Assembly (NCBI RefSeq): GCF_017916255.1
Contig: NZ_CP072827.1
Coordinates: 1 to 64,000, forward strand
Reading direction: 5' to 3'
DNA from: Streptomyces mobaraensis NBRC 13819 = DSM 40847
GTDB taxonomy: Bacteria > Actinomycetota > Actinomycetes > Streptomycetales > Streptomycetaceae
Length of the DNA stretch: 64,000 bases
In this document: positions 44,599 through 53,407 of the stretch, in pieces
Layout of the letters: each line of letters begins with the position of its first letter
Position numbering within the stretch: position 1 is the stretch's first letter
The notes under the pieces: generated by a model
What the model saw: only the letters and a program-made list of their open reading frames with translations
What the model was told of the DNA's origin: nothing
Database searches by the model: none
Position numbers and translations under genes: made by a program

Positions 44599-45942
44599 AT
44601 GAGCGAGGACGAACGGCAACGTCGGCAGGGAGCCGGGTCGCCCCCTCCGGCTCCGGACGAGGATCCGGAACACATCGCCGAACGGATGTGCCGGCTCGAC
44701 CGCGCGCAGGAGCGGATGCGGGCACTGCTGGACGCGGTGTTGGCCGTCAGCCGCGAACTGGACCTGCCGGTCGTGCTCCGCCGCATCGTCTCGGCCGCGA
44801 TGGAGCTGGTGGACGCCCGCTACGGCGCCTTGGGCGTGCTGAACGACGACCACACAGGACTGGACGAGTTCCTCCCCCTGGGGCTCGAAGACCGGGAACG
44901 CCGGGCCCTGGCGGGGGTGGACCTGCCGCACGGCCAGGGCCTCCTCGGCCACCTCATCGAACACCCCGTGCCCCTGCGGGTCGACGGCCTCCTCCACCAC
45001 CCGGGCTCCACGGGCTTCCCCGCGGGCCATCCGCCGATGCAGACGCTCCTCGGCGTCGCCATCAGCGTCCGCGGGCGCGTCTACGGCAACCTCTACCTGT
45101 GCGACCGCCGCGACGGCAAACCGTTCGACGACGAGGACGAGGCCGTGGTCCTCGCCCTGGCCGGCGCGGCCGGCGTCGCCATCGAGAACGCCCGCCTGTA
45201 CGACCAGGTCCGTTCCGGCGCCGAGCAGTTCCAGCGGATGCTCCTGCCTCGGCTCCCCGACCTCGGTCCCTTCAGCGCGGCCGCCGTGTACCGGCCCGCC
45301 ACCGCGCCCGGACACCATCTGGGCGGCGACTGGTACGACACGCTGCTGCTGCCCGACGGCGCCTGCGCGGCCGTCATCGGTGACGTGGTGGGGCACGACC
45401 TCAAGGCCGCGGCCGCCATGGCGCAGACCCGGAACATGCTCCGGGCCCTGCTCTACGACCGCGGGTCCCCGCCGAGTTCGATCCTCACGCAGCTCGACCG
45501 CACCCTCCACGCGGTCGCCGAGTCGCCGGTGACGACCGCGTGCCTGGCCCGGCTGGAACCCACGGCCGACGGCTGGACCCTGCGCTGGTCGGCCGCCGGC
45601 CATCTGCCGCCCCTCGTCCTGGATCCCGACGGACGGACGCGGTTCCTGCACGCCGAGCCGGGGCTGCCGCTCGGCGTGGACACCCGCCTGCCGCGCCCCG
45701 ACCACGTCCACCCGCTGCGGCCGGGCAGCACGGTGATCTTCTACACGGACGGGCTGGTCGAGCATCCCCGGCATCCGATCGATGCCGGCCTGGACGCCCT
45801 GGCGGCCCTCGTCGCGGCCCACGCCCGGCTGCCGGTCGAGCACCTGTGCCGCGTCCTGGCCGACGAACGCCCCGGCGACGGCCACGACGACCTGGCGATT
45901 CTCGCCGTGCGGACCCCGGACCGCCCCGGGCGGGAGGGCTGA
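44599..45942 (+). CDS. DevS/DosT-like GAF domain fused to SpoIIE-type PP2C phosphatase
   Basis: A 447-residue protein. Residues about 40-205 are a GAF domain with the features of the first GAF of mycobacterial oxygen-sensor kinases: ARYGALGVLNDD (73-84), GLLGHLIEHPVPLRV (114-128), GSTGFPAGHPPMQTLLG (135-151) and GNLYLCDRRDGKPFDDEDE. In those kinases the heme-binding histidine lies in the HPPM region, here H144. The C-terminal part is a SpoIIE PP2C phosphatase: GGDWYDTLLLPDG (about 235), IGDVVGHDLKAAAAMAQ (about 256-272), FYTDGLVEHP and GDGHDDLAILAV carry the metal aspartates. It likely controls an anti-sigma or anti-anti-sigma partner in response to oxygen or redox. No kinase or receiver domain is present. 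Confidence 0.88.
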   Translation: MSEDERQRRQGAGSPPPAPDEDPEHIAERMCRLDRAQERMRALLDAVLAVSRELDLPVVLRRIVSAAMELVDARYGALGVLNDDHTGLDEFLPLGLEDRERRALAGVDLPHGQGLLGHLIEHPVPLRVDGLLHHPGSTGFPAGHPPMQTLLGVAISVRGRVYGNLYLCDRRDGKPFDDEDEAVVLALAGAAGVAIENARLYDQVRSGAEQFQRMLLPRLPDLGPFSAAAVYRPATAPGHHLGGDWYDTLLLPDGACAAVIGDVVGHDLKAAAAMAQTRNMLRALLYDRGSPPSSILTQLDRTLHAVAESPVTTACLARLEPTADGWTLRWSAAGHLPPLVLDPDGRTRFLHAEPGLPLGVDTRLPRPDHVHPLRPGSTVIFYTDGLVEHPRHPIDAGLDALAALVAAHARLPVEHLCRVLADERPGDGHDDLAILAVRTPDRPGREG

Positions 45943-46229
45943 CGGCCGGTCCGATGCTGCCGCCTCGACGGCCGGTGACCGGCATCGGTGGTCTCACACC
46001 TCACCCCGGCCCCGGCTCGTCCCGTTCCCGGTGGCGTGCTGCGTCCGCCTCGGCCAGGCCGGTCTCCACCCGATTCAGGCCCGGGTCCCTCCCGGCGCTG
46101 GGCCACGCGGCGGCCCGGGTCGCCGCCGGGACGTGCCCGGACACCGTCCGCGGGGGATGTTGGAAGGAAGCAGGGAGGACGGCACGGACCGGGGCCCGGC
46201 CCGTGAAGACCGGCGAAGCGGAGGACACG

Positions 46230-47279
46230 ATGGAACATCCCGTGGTGGTGGGCGTCGACGGCTCGGACGGCAGCCTCGCCGCCCTGGACTGGGCCGTGGC
46301 GGAGGCGGCCCGCTTCCGGCTCCCCGTGCGCGTGGTCTACGCGTCCCTGTGGGAGCGCTACGAGGGCGCGGTGCCCTCCTTCACCGATCAGCCGCCCGCG
46401 GAGGCGGAGGTGGCCCGGCGCATCCTCGCCTCTTCCGAGCAGCGGGCCCGGCAGCTCTCGCCGGACACCCCGGTGAGCGCTGTGACGGTGCCGGACGACG
46501 CCGCGGAGGCACTGGTCGAGGAGTCGCGGGGCGCGACCGCCCTGGTGACCGGTTCCTCCGGCCGGGGAGCCGTCGCGACGCTCCTGCTGGGCTCGGTGAG
46601 CCTGGCGGTGGCCGGCCGTGCGCACTGCCCGGTCGTCGTCGTACGAGGCGAGCAGCGCACCATCAGGGGCATGTGCGGCCGGGTCGTCGTCGGTGTGGGA
46701 GAGGCGGACGAGGCGGCCACCGCCGTCCGGTTCGCGCTGCGCGAGGCCGCGGCCCGCGGCTGCGAGCTGGAGGCGGTACGGGCGTGGCGCCGCCCCCAGC
46801 AGCCGGTGGACGATCTGGGCGTGCTCGATCCGGCCGTCCGGGAGTACGAGGAGCGGGCGACCGCCGTGCTGGACGAGGTGCTGGAGGAGGCCGTGGCGGA
46901 GCATCCGGAGGTGCCGGTCCGGCGCACGGTGTCGGAAGGGCCGGCGCACCGGGTGCTGCTCGGGCCGGCGGCCGGCGCCGACCTGCTGGTGCTCGGCGCG
47001 ACCCGGCGGCAGGACCGGCTGGGTCTGCAGCTCGGCCGGGTCAGCCACAGCGCCCTGTCCCGTCGCGGTGGCGCCGCACCGGTGAGGCTCCCGGCGGCCC
47101 GGGCCGAGGCCGCGCGGGCAGGGTCGCTGTCGCGACGCGGTGACCGGCCCCCGCGAGTCCCGGCGTGGACGGGCCGGCCCGCGGTCCGCTCGTCGAGCGC
47201 CCGCGCCGGCCCGGACGGACGAGGCCGCCCCCGTTCGGCGGAACGCCTTCGTGTCCGTCGTGGGCGGGATGAGGGGTGA
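46230..47279 (+). CDS. Tandem universal stress protein with frameshifted C-terminus
   Basis: The first about 275 residues form two Usp domains. Domain 1 has GVDGSDGSLAALDWAV and the ATP loop GSSGRGAVATLLLGSVS; domain 2 has VVVGVGEADEAATAVRFAL and LVLGATRRQDRLGLQLGRVS. After SHSAL the family ending should be like PCPVAVAPHR; that exact ending exists in another frame at about 47055-47085. A small indel therefore pushes the gene into a frame that runs about 70 Arg/Pro-rich residues further, to 47279. The Usp core is probably intact. ATG at 46230 follows GGAGG. Confidence 0.8.
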   Translation: MEHPVVVGVDGSDGSLAALDWAVAEAARFRLPVRVVYASLWERYEGAVPSFTDQPPAEAEVARRILASSEQRARQLSPDTPVSAVTVPDDAAEALVEESRGATALVTGSSGRGAVATLLLGSVSLAVAGRAHCPVVVVRGEQRTIRGMCGRVVVGVGEADEAATAVRFALREAAARGCELEAVRAWRRPQQPVDDLGVLDPAVREYEERATAVLDEVLEEAVAEHPEVPVRRTVSEGPAHRVLLGPAAGADLLVLGATRRQDRLGLQLGRVSHSALSRRGGAAPVRLPAARAEAARAGSLSRRGDRPPRVPAWTGRPAVRSSSARAGPDGRGRPRSAERLRVRRGRDEG

Positions 47280-47356
47280 TCACGAGGCGTCCGGCTCTGC
47301 GGGCGGCCGGAACACTCCCGGTGCGGGCACGGGGAGGCTCGGCGAGGGTGGTTCGC

Positions 47357-47905
47357 ATGGACGGCGGTCTGAGCGACTGGGAGCGGACCACGGCGGCCTC
47401 CGGCCGTGTCACGGTCATCGGAGTCGGCAACGAGTTCCGGCGGGACGACGGCGTCGGACCGGCGGTCGTCGGCCGGTTGGGGCGGCGCGCGGCCCGCGAC
47501 GGACCGCCGCCGGGCGCCCGGCTGGTGTGCTGCGACGGCGAACCGGGCCGCCTGATCGGGCTGTGGGAAGGCGTCGAGCTGGCCGTGGTCGTGGACGCGG
47601 CCCACGCGCACCCGGGGTGTCCGGGGCGGGTCCACCGGCTGGAGCTGGACGGGTGTCCTGCGTGGCGGGGGGAGTCGGCGAGCAGCCACGGCCTGGGGCT
47701 GGGCGAGGCGGTGGAGCTGGCGCGGGCGCTCGACCGGCTGCCCCGCCGTCTCGTCGTCTACGCGGTCGAAGGGTCCGACGGTTCCCTGGGGACGGGGTTG
47801 AGCCCCGCGGTCGCGGCGGCGGTCGGACCGCTCGCGGAGCGGATCGGGCGGGAGATCGCCCGGTACCTCGCCGGCGAGGCGGCGCCACGGAGCGTACGGC
47901 GGTGA
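47357..47905 (+). CDS. [NiFe] hydrogenase maturation protease (HyaD/HycI family)
   Basis: A 182-residue protease that trims the C-terminus of the hydrogenase large subunit after nickel insertion. VTVIGVGNEFRRDDGVGPAV (about 16-35) carries the first nickel-sensing acidic residue (E in GNEFRRDD), LAVVVDAAHAH holds the second Asp, and SSHGLGLGEAVELA the His. The frame is open upstream to 47276; ATG 47357 is chosen because homology starts soon after. Its stop overlaps the hypF start by GTGA. Confidence 0.85.
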   Translation: MDGGLSDWERTTAASGRVTVIGVGNEFRRDDGVGPAVVGRLGRRAARDGPPPGARLVCCDGEPGRLIGLWEGVELAVVVDAAHAHPGCPGRVHRLELDGCPAWRGESASSHGLGLGEAVELARALDRLPRRLVVYAVEGSDGSLGTGLSPAVAAAVGPLAERIGREIARYLAGEAAPRSVRR

Positions 47906-50241
47906 CGGAGGCGCCCGGAGCGGCGGTGGTCCCGGCCGGGGCCCCGGGGCGGGTCGCTCGGATGATCACAGTGTCCGGCCGCGTGCAGGGTGTCGGCTTC
48001 CGCCCCTTCGTCCACCGGCTGGCCACCCGGTTGGGGTTGGACGGCTGGGTCCGCAACGCCGCCGGCCGCGTCGAAATGGTCGTGGCCGGGCCGCCGATGG
48101 CGGTGGAGAGCATGGTCGGGCTGGTGCGCACGGAGGCCCCGCGTACGGCCGACGTCCGCCGGGTCGCCGTGGCGGATCCGCCCGGCCCCCCGCCGCCGCC
48201 GGGCGCGGGGTTCACCGTCCGGCCCAGCGCCCGGACCGGGACCGGCCGCCCGGAGGCCCGCGAGGTGCCGCCGGACGTCGCCGTCTGCGAGGCGTGCCTG
48301 CGCGAGCTGTTCGACCCCCCCGACCGGCGCCACCGCTACCCGTTCGTCAACTGCGCGGACTGCGGGCCGCGGGCCACCGTCGTCGAGGACCTTCCGTACG
48401 ACCGGGAGCGCACGGTGATGCGGCGCTTCCCGCTGTGTGCCGCGTGTGCCTCCGAGTACGCCGACCCGGCCGACCGGCGTTTCCACGCGGAGCCCACGGC
48501 GTGCCCCGCGTGCGGGCCGCGGCTGGCGTGGGAGGGACTCACCGGTGACGCGGCGCTGCGGGCCGCGGAGGCGGTCGTCGCCGGCGGGGGCATCGTGGCG
48601 GTCAAGGGGCTGGGCGGCTTCCAGCTGGTCTGCGACGCCACCGACGCGGGGGCCGTGGCCCGGCTGCGGGCCCGCAAGCGGCGGCCGGCCAAGCCGTTCG
48701 CCGTCATGGCCGCCGATCTCGCGGGCGCCCGGCGCCTGGCACGGCTTCCGTCCGCCGCCCTGGCGGCGCTGACGTCCCCGGCGGCGCCCATTGTCCTGGC
48801 GCCGGCCCGCCCGGGCTCGTGCGCCGCGCCCGGCGTGCATCCGGGCACCGGCCTGGTCGGCGTGTTCCTGCCCACCACGCCCCTGCACCACCTGCTGCTG
48901 CGCGACCTCGCCCGGCCGTTGGTGGTCACCAGCGGCAACCGCTCGGGCGAGCCCATCGCCGTCGACGAACCGGCGGCCCGGGAGGCGCTGGCGGAGGTGG
49001 CCGACGGCTTCCTGGTCCACGACCGGCCGATCCGGGCCCGTTACGACGACTCGGTGGTCCGCCCGGTGGGCCGCACGGTGCTGACGGTACGCCGGGCCCG
49101 CGGTCTCTCCCCCGCTCCGCTCGCGCTCCCCGTCGCGGCCCCCCGGCCGATCGTGGCGGCCGGCGCCCAGCTGAAGCACACCTTCGCCCTCGCCGCGGGC
49201 GCCCGGGCGGTCCTGGGGCCGCACACCGGCGATCTGGAGGACGCGACCACGCTCGACGCCTTCGAGACCGCCTACGCCGACCTGTCGCGGCTCACCGGCA
49301 TCGAGCCCCGGGTCGTAGCCTACGACCCGCACCCCGGCTACCTGTCCACCCGGTGGGCGGCGGCCCGGCCCGCCGAGCGGCGGATCGCCGTGCAGCACCA
49401 TCACGCGCACGTCGCCGCCTGCGCCGCCGAGCACGGGCTGGACGGGCCGTTCGTCGGGGTCGCCTACGACGGGCTGGGGTTCGGCGACGACGGCACGCTG
49501 TGGGGCGGGGAGGTCCTGGTCGCCGACCTGGTCCGGTACCGGCGGGCGGGGCGGTTCGCCACCGCCCCGCTGCCCGGCGGGCCGGCCGCCGTGCGCCGCC
49601 CCGCCCGCATGGCCCTGGGGTACCTGTACGGGACGGAGGAGCTCGGCGGGCCCGGCCTGCCGCCGTCCCTGGCCGGGGCTTTCGAGCGGCGCCTCGGCCC
49701 GGAGGAGGTCCGGGTGGTCCGGACGATGGTCGAACGCGGCGTCAACTGCCCGCGCGCGTCCAGCGCCGGGCGGCTCTTCGACGCCGTCGCCGCCCTGCTG
49801 GGCCTGTGCGACGACGCCTCGTACGAGGGCCAGGCGGCCGTCGCCCTGGAGGCCGCGGCGGGGGACGAGCGCGCCGAGGCCCTGCCCTGGCGCCTCGCGC
49901 GGGCGGGCGGACTGTGGGTGTACGACCCCGCCCCCACCCTGGCGGCCGTGCTCGACCGCGCCGGCGCCGGGGAGCGGACGGGCACGCTCGCCGCCGCGTT
50001 CCACCGCACACTGGCCGAGGTGACGTCGGACCTGGTCCACCGCGTCGTGCGCGCGGGGGCCCCGCCGACCGTCTGCCTGGCCGGCGGCTGCTTCCAGAAC
50101 GCCCGCCTGCTCACGGAGACCCGGGCCCTCCTCCGGGACCGAGGGCTGCGGGTCCTGGTCGGCACGGCCGTACCGGTCAACGACGGGGGCATCGGCTACG
50201 GGCAGGCGGCGGTCGCCGCGGCCCGTCTGAGGGAAACCTGA
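47902..50241 (+). CDS. hypF: Carbamoyltransferase HypF
   Basis: A 779-residue protein that makes thiocarboxamide for the cyanide ligands of the NiFe site. Domain order is complete: acylphosphatase (VSGRVQGVGFRPFVHRLA, about 23-40), two zinc-finger motifs (CEACL, CADCG, CAACA, CPACG, about 130-210), the YrdC-like domain (GGIVAVKGLGGFQLVCDAT, about 230-248) and the Kae1-like carbamoyltransferase domain with HHHAHVAACAAEHG (about 495-508) and GVAYDGLGFGDDGTLWGGE. Length is normal. The GTG at 47902 is coupled to the protease gene; hypC follows after 16 bp. Confidence 0.95.
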   Translation: MTEAPGAAVVPAGAPGRVARMITVSGRVQGVGFRPFVHRLATRLGLDGWVRNAAGRVEMVVAGPPMAVESMVGLVRTEAPRTADVRRVAVADPPGPPPPPGAGFTVRPSARTGTGRPEAREVPPDVAVCEACLRELFDPPDRRHRYPFVNCADCGPRATVVEDLPYDRERTVMRRFPLCAACASEYADPADRRFHAEPTACPACGPRLAWEGLTGDAALRAAEAVVAGGGIVAVKGLGGFQLVCDATDAGAVARLRARKRRPAKPFAVMAADLAGARRLARLPSAALAALTSPAAPIVLAPARPGSCAAPGVHPGTGLVGVFLPTTPLHHLLLRDLARPLVVTSGNRSGEPIAVDEPAAREALAEVADGFLVHDRPIRARYDDSVVRPVGRTVLTVRRARGLSPAPLALPVAAPRPIVAAGAQLKHTFALAAGARAVLGPHTGDLEDATTLDAFETAYADLSRLTGIEPRVVAYDPHPGYLSTRWAAARPAERRIAVQHHHAHVAACAAEHGLDGPFVGVAYDGLGFGDDGTLWGGEVLVADLVRYRRAGRFATAPLPGGPAAVRRPARMALGYLYGTEELGGPGLPPSLAGAFERRLGPEEVRVVRTMVERGVNCPRASSAGRLFDAVAALLGLCDDASYEGQAAVALEAAAGDERAEALPWRLARAGGLWVYDPAPTLAAVLDRAGAGERTGTLAAAFHRTLAEVTSDLVHRVVRAGAPPTVCLAGGCFQNARLLTETRALLRDRGLRVLVGTAVPVNDGGIGYGQAAVAAARLRET

Positions 50242-50257
50242 GAGAAGGGCGACGACG

Positions 50258-50524
50258 ATGTGCCTGGGGATTCCGGGACGGGTGGTGGAGATCCGCGACC
50301 GCGCGGGGCTGCGGATGGCCACGGTCGACTTCGGCGGGGTGCGCCGCGAGGCGTGCCTGGCGTACACGCCGGACGCGGGCGTGGGCACGTACGTGGTGGT
50401 CCACGTCGGGTTCGCCATCACCACGGTCGACGAGGCCGAGGCGGAACGGACCCTGGAGGTGCTGCGGGCCATGGCCGACGCCGTGGAAGGGGAACTCGGC
50501 GAGCCGCTGCCCCGCTCCGGCTGA
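50258..50524 (+). CDS. hypC: Hydrogenase maturation chaperone HypC
   Basis: An 88-residue HypC/HybG chaperone. It begins MCLGIPGRVVEI with the essential cysteine at position 2, which carries the Fe(CN)2CO group with HypD and hands it to the large subunit. VDFGGVRREACLAYTP and GTYVVVHVGFAITTVDEAEA are family landmarks. AGAGAAGG-like purines precede the ATG. It lies between hypF and the acetyltransferase gene. Confidence 0.95.
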   Translation: MCLGIPGRVVEIRDRAGLRMATVDFGGVRREACLAYTPDAGVGTYVVVHVGFAITTVDEAEAERTLEVLRAMADAVEGELGEPLPRSG

Positions 50525-50585
50525 CGCCGGTCTGGCGCGCTCCGGAAACACCGGTCCATGCTGGAGACCGAGGAGGCGACCTGCC

Positions 50586-53288
50586 ATGACCCGTGCCCCG
50601 GAGTCGCCGGCCGGCGCCGTGTACGCGCTGCTCGCCGACGGGACGACCGTGCGGGTGCGGCCCGTCGGCGCGGCGGACCGCGCGGCGGTCCTCCGGCTGT
50701 ACGAGCACATGTCCCCCGCGAACCTGCGCCTTCGTTTCTTCTCCAGCGGCTCGCTCCTCGCGCGCAGGGCGACGGACGCCCTGTGCCGGGACGCCGGGCC
50801 CGGTGACCGGGCGCTGCTGGCGGAGACGGCCGACGACGTCGTCGGAATCGCCGAGTACCACGTCGTGCCCGCCGATGGGCCGGCGACCGCCGAGGCCGCC
50901 CTCGCCGTGGCGGACGAGTGGCACCACCGCGGCGTCGGAACGCTTCTGCTCGAACACCTCGTCGACCTCGCCCGCGCCGCGGGCGTCCGGGTGCTGACGG
51001 CCGACGCGCTGAGCGAGAACCTGCCGGTCATCCGGGTCTTCGCCGACCTCGGGCTCCCCGTGCGGCGGCGTTACGTGGGTTCCGAGATCCACGTCCGGGT
51101 CGCGTTGGTACCGGACGAGCGCTACCTGGACACCCTCGACGCCCGGGGCCGGACCGCCGACGTCGCCAGCCTCCGGCCGCTGCTGCGCCCCCGGTCGGTC
51201 GCCGTGGTGGGCGCGGGGCACCGTCCCGGCTCGGTCGGCCGGGCCATCCTGCGCAACCTGCGGGCCAACGGCTTCACCGGTCCGGTGCACGTCGTCAACC
51301 CGCACGGTCCCGCCCTCGACGGCCTGCCCTGCCACCCCTCCGTGGCCGCCCTCCCGGATGCCCCGGACCTCGCCGTGCTCGCCGTCCCCGCGCCCGCGGT
51401 GCCCGCCGTCGCCGAGGAGTGCGGTGCGCGCGGGGTACGGGCGCTGGCCGTGGTGACCGCCGGGCTCGACGCGGACCAGGCGGCCGGGCTGCGGGCGGCG
51501 TGCCGCCGGCACGGCATGCGCCTGGTCGGCCCCAACTGCCTCGGGCTGGCCAACAGGGAGCGGGACGTCCGGCTGGACGCGACCTTCGCCGCCCGCTTCC
51601 CGCTCCCGGGCACGGCCGGGGTCGCCACCCAGTCGGGCGGCGTGGGCATCGCCCTGCTGGACGGGCTGTCCCGGCTGGGCATCGGCGCGTCGACGTTCGT
51701 CTCGCTCGGCGACAAGTACGACGTGAGCGGCAACGACCTCCTCCAGTGGTGGGAGGAGGACGGGCGCACCGACCTGGCGGTCCTGCACCTGGAGTCGTTC
51801 GGCAACCCGCGGGCCTTCTCCCGCACCGCGCGGCGGGTGAGCCGGCGCATGCCCGTGCTCACGGTGGACGCGGGGCGTTCCGAGGCCGGGCGGCGGGCGG
51901 CGGCCTCGCACACGGCCGCCGCCGCCACTCCGACGATGACCCGGCAGGCACTCTTCCACCAGGCCGGTGTCATCGCCACCCGGACCATCGGCGAACTGCT
52001 GGACACCGTTGCCCTGTTGCACACCCAACCGCTGCCCGCCGGCGACCGCGTGGTGGTGGTCACCAACGCGGGCGGGGTGGGTGTGCTGGCCGCCGACGCC
52101 TGCGTCGAGGCCGGTTTGAGCGTCCGTCCGCTGGAACCGGGCCTGGCGGCGGAGGTCGCGGCCGTGCTGCCGGAGGGCGCGGCGGTCGGCAATCCGGTGG
52201 ACACCACCGCCGCCGTCCCGGAGGACCGGTTGCGGGCCTGTGTGGACCTGCTGGCGGCGCACCGGGACGTCGATATGGTCCTGGGGGTCCTGGTCCCGAC
52301 GGCGCTCGGCGCGGCGACCGGCGACGACCCGGTGCGGGCGTTCACCCACGCGCCGGACCGGGCACCCCGTACGACGGCCCTGGTCCTCGTGGACCGGTCC
52401 GCGCGGGTGGAGTCACTGCCGGCCGAGCGCGGCGGGGCGGTGCCCGTGTACACCGACGCACAGGACGCGGCCCGGGCCCTGGCGTACGCGGCGGCCTACG
52501 CCCGGCGGCGGAGCCGTCCGCAGCGCCTGCCGCCGGAGCCGGCGGGCATCGACGTGGACGGGGCCCGCGCGGACGTGGCCGCGTGGCTCGCCGAGCGGCC
52601 CGAGGGCGGCTGGCTCGATCCGGTCGAGTGCGCGCGGCTGCTCGGCCGCTACGGCATTCCGCAGGTGGACTGGGAGTGGGTGTGCGGCGAAGAGGCCGCC
52701 GTAGCGGCAGCCGCGCGCCTGGCGGGGCCCGACGGCCGGGTGGTGCTCAAGGCGCACTGGCCGGGGCTGGTGCACAAGACCGCCGAGGGGGCCGTCCGGC
52801 TCGACCTCCAGGGCGAGGCGCGGGTCAGGTCCGCGTACCGGGACCTCGCGGACCGCTTCGGCGATCGGCTCTCCGGCGTCGTGGCGCAGCCGCAGGCGCC
52901 GCACGTCCTGGAGCTGGTGGCGGGCGTCGTCCAGGACCCGGTCTTCGGCCCGCTGGTCCTCTTCGGACAGGGCGGCACGGCCACCGACGTGCTGGCCGAC
53001 CACGCGGCCCGCCTCGCCCCGCTGACCGCCTACGACCTGGACGACCTGATCACCGCGCCGCGCTGCTCCGTCCTGCTGTCGGGCCGGCACGGCGGCGTCC
53101 CCGTCAACCTGGAGGCGCTCGAACGCCTGCTGCTGTGCCTGTCCCGGATGGCCTGCGACCTGCCGGAGCTCGCCGAGGCCGACCTCAACCCGGTGGTGCC
53201 CCGCCCGGACGGTGTGATGGCGCTGGACGCCCGGGTGCGGCTGGCGCCCCACACGGCGTACGACCCGTACCTGCGGCGCCTGCGCTGA
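50586..53288 (+). CDS. GNAT-acyl-CoA synthetase (NDP-forming) fusion, protein lysine acetyltransferase Pat type
   Basis: A 900-residue fusion. Residues about 10-175 are a GNAT acetyltransferase (VRVRPVGAADRAAVLRLY; DEWHHRGVGTLLLEHLV is the acetyl-CoA loop). Then comes a CoA-binding domain (SVAVVGAGHRPGSVGRAILR, about 204-223), a succinyl-CoA-synthetase-like domain with a histidine in AAASHTAAAATPTM, and a C-terminal ATP-grasp domain (RVVLKAHWPGLVHKTAEGAV). The GNAT-first order matches the S. lividans Pat type, which acetylates acetyl-CoA synthetase and similar targets. Its place between hypC and the hydrogenase subunits suggests that acetylation is tied to anaerobic metabolism; this is inferred. 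Confidence 0.9.
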   Translation: MTRAPESPAGAVYALLADGTTVRVRPVGAADRAAVLRLYEHMSPANLRLRFFSSGSLLARRATDALCRDAGPGDRALLAETADDVVGIAEYHVVPADGPATAEAALAVADEWHHRGVGTLLLEHLVDLARAAGVRVLTADALSENLPVIRVFADLGLPVRRRYVGSEIHVRVALVPDERYLDTLDARGRTADVASLRPLLRPRSVAVVGAGHRPGSVGRAILRNLRANGFTGPVHVVNPHGPALDGLPCHPSVAALPDAPDLAVLAVPAPAVPAVAEECGARGVRALAVVTAGLDADQAAGLRAACRRHGMRLVGPNCLGLANRERDVRLDATFAARFPLPGTAGVATQSGGVGIALLDGLSRLGIGASTFVSLGDKYDVSGNDLLQWWEEDGRTDLAVLHLESFGNPRAFSRTARRVSRRMPVLTVDAGRSEAGRRAAASHTAAAATPTMTRQALFHQAGVIATRTIGELLDTVALLHTQPLPAGDRVVVVTNAGGVGVLAADACVEAGLSVRPLEPGLAAEVAAVLPEGAAVGNPVDTTAAVPEDRLRACVDLLAAHRDVDMVLGVLVPTALGAATGDDPVRAFTHAPDRAPRTTALVLVDRSARVESLPAERGGAVPVYTDAQDAARALAYAAAYARRRSRPQRLPPEPAGIDVDGARADVAAWLAERPEGGWLDPVECARLLGRYGIPQVDWEWVCGEEAAVAAAARLAGPDGRVVLKAHWPGLVHKTAEGAVRLDLQGEARVRSAYRDLADRFGDRLSGVVAQPQAPHVLELVAGVVQDPVFGPLVLFGQGGTATDVLADHAARLAPLTAYDLDDLITAPRCSVLLSGRHGGVPVNLEALERLLLCLSRMACDLPELAEADLNPVVPRPDGVMALDARVRLAPHTAYDPYLRRLR

Positions 53289-53407
53289 CGCCCGGTCGGC
53301 CGCCCCTCCCTGCGCGCTCGGCGTGCGGGGCGCCGCGGGCACGGTCAGGCTGGGGACACCACCGCCCCTTCGAGCCCTTCGGGCTCTTCGAGTGAGCAGG
53401 AGCCGCC

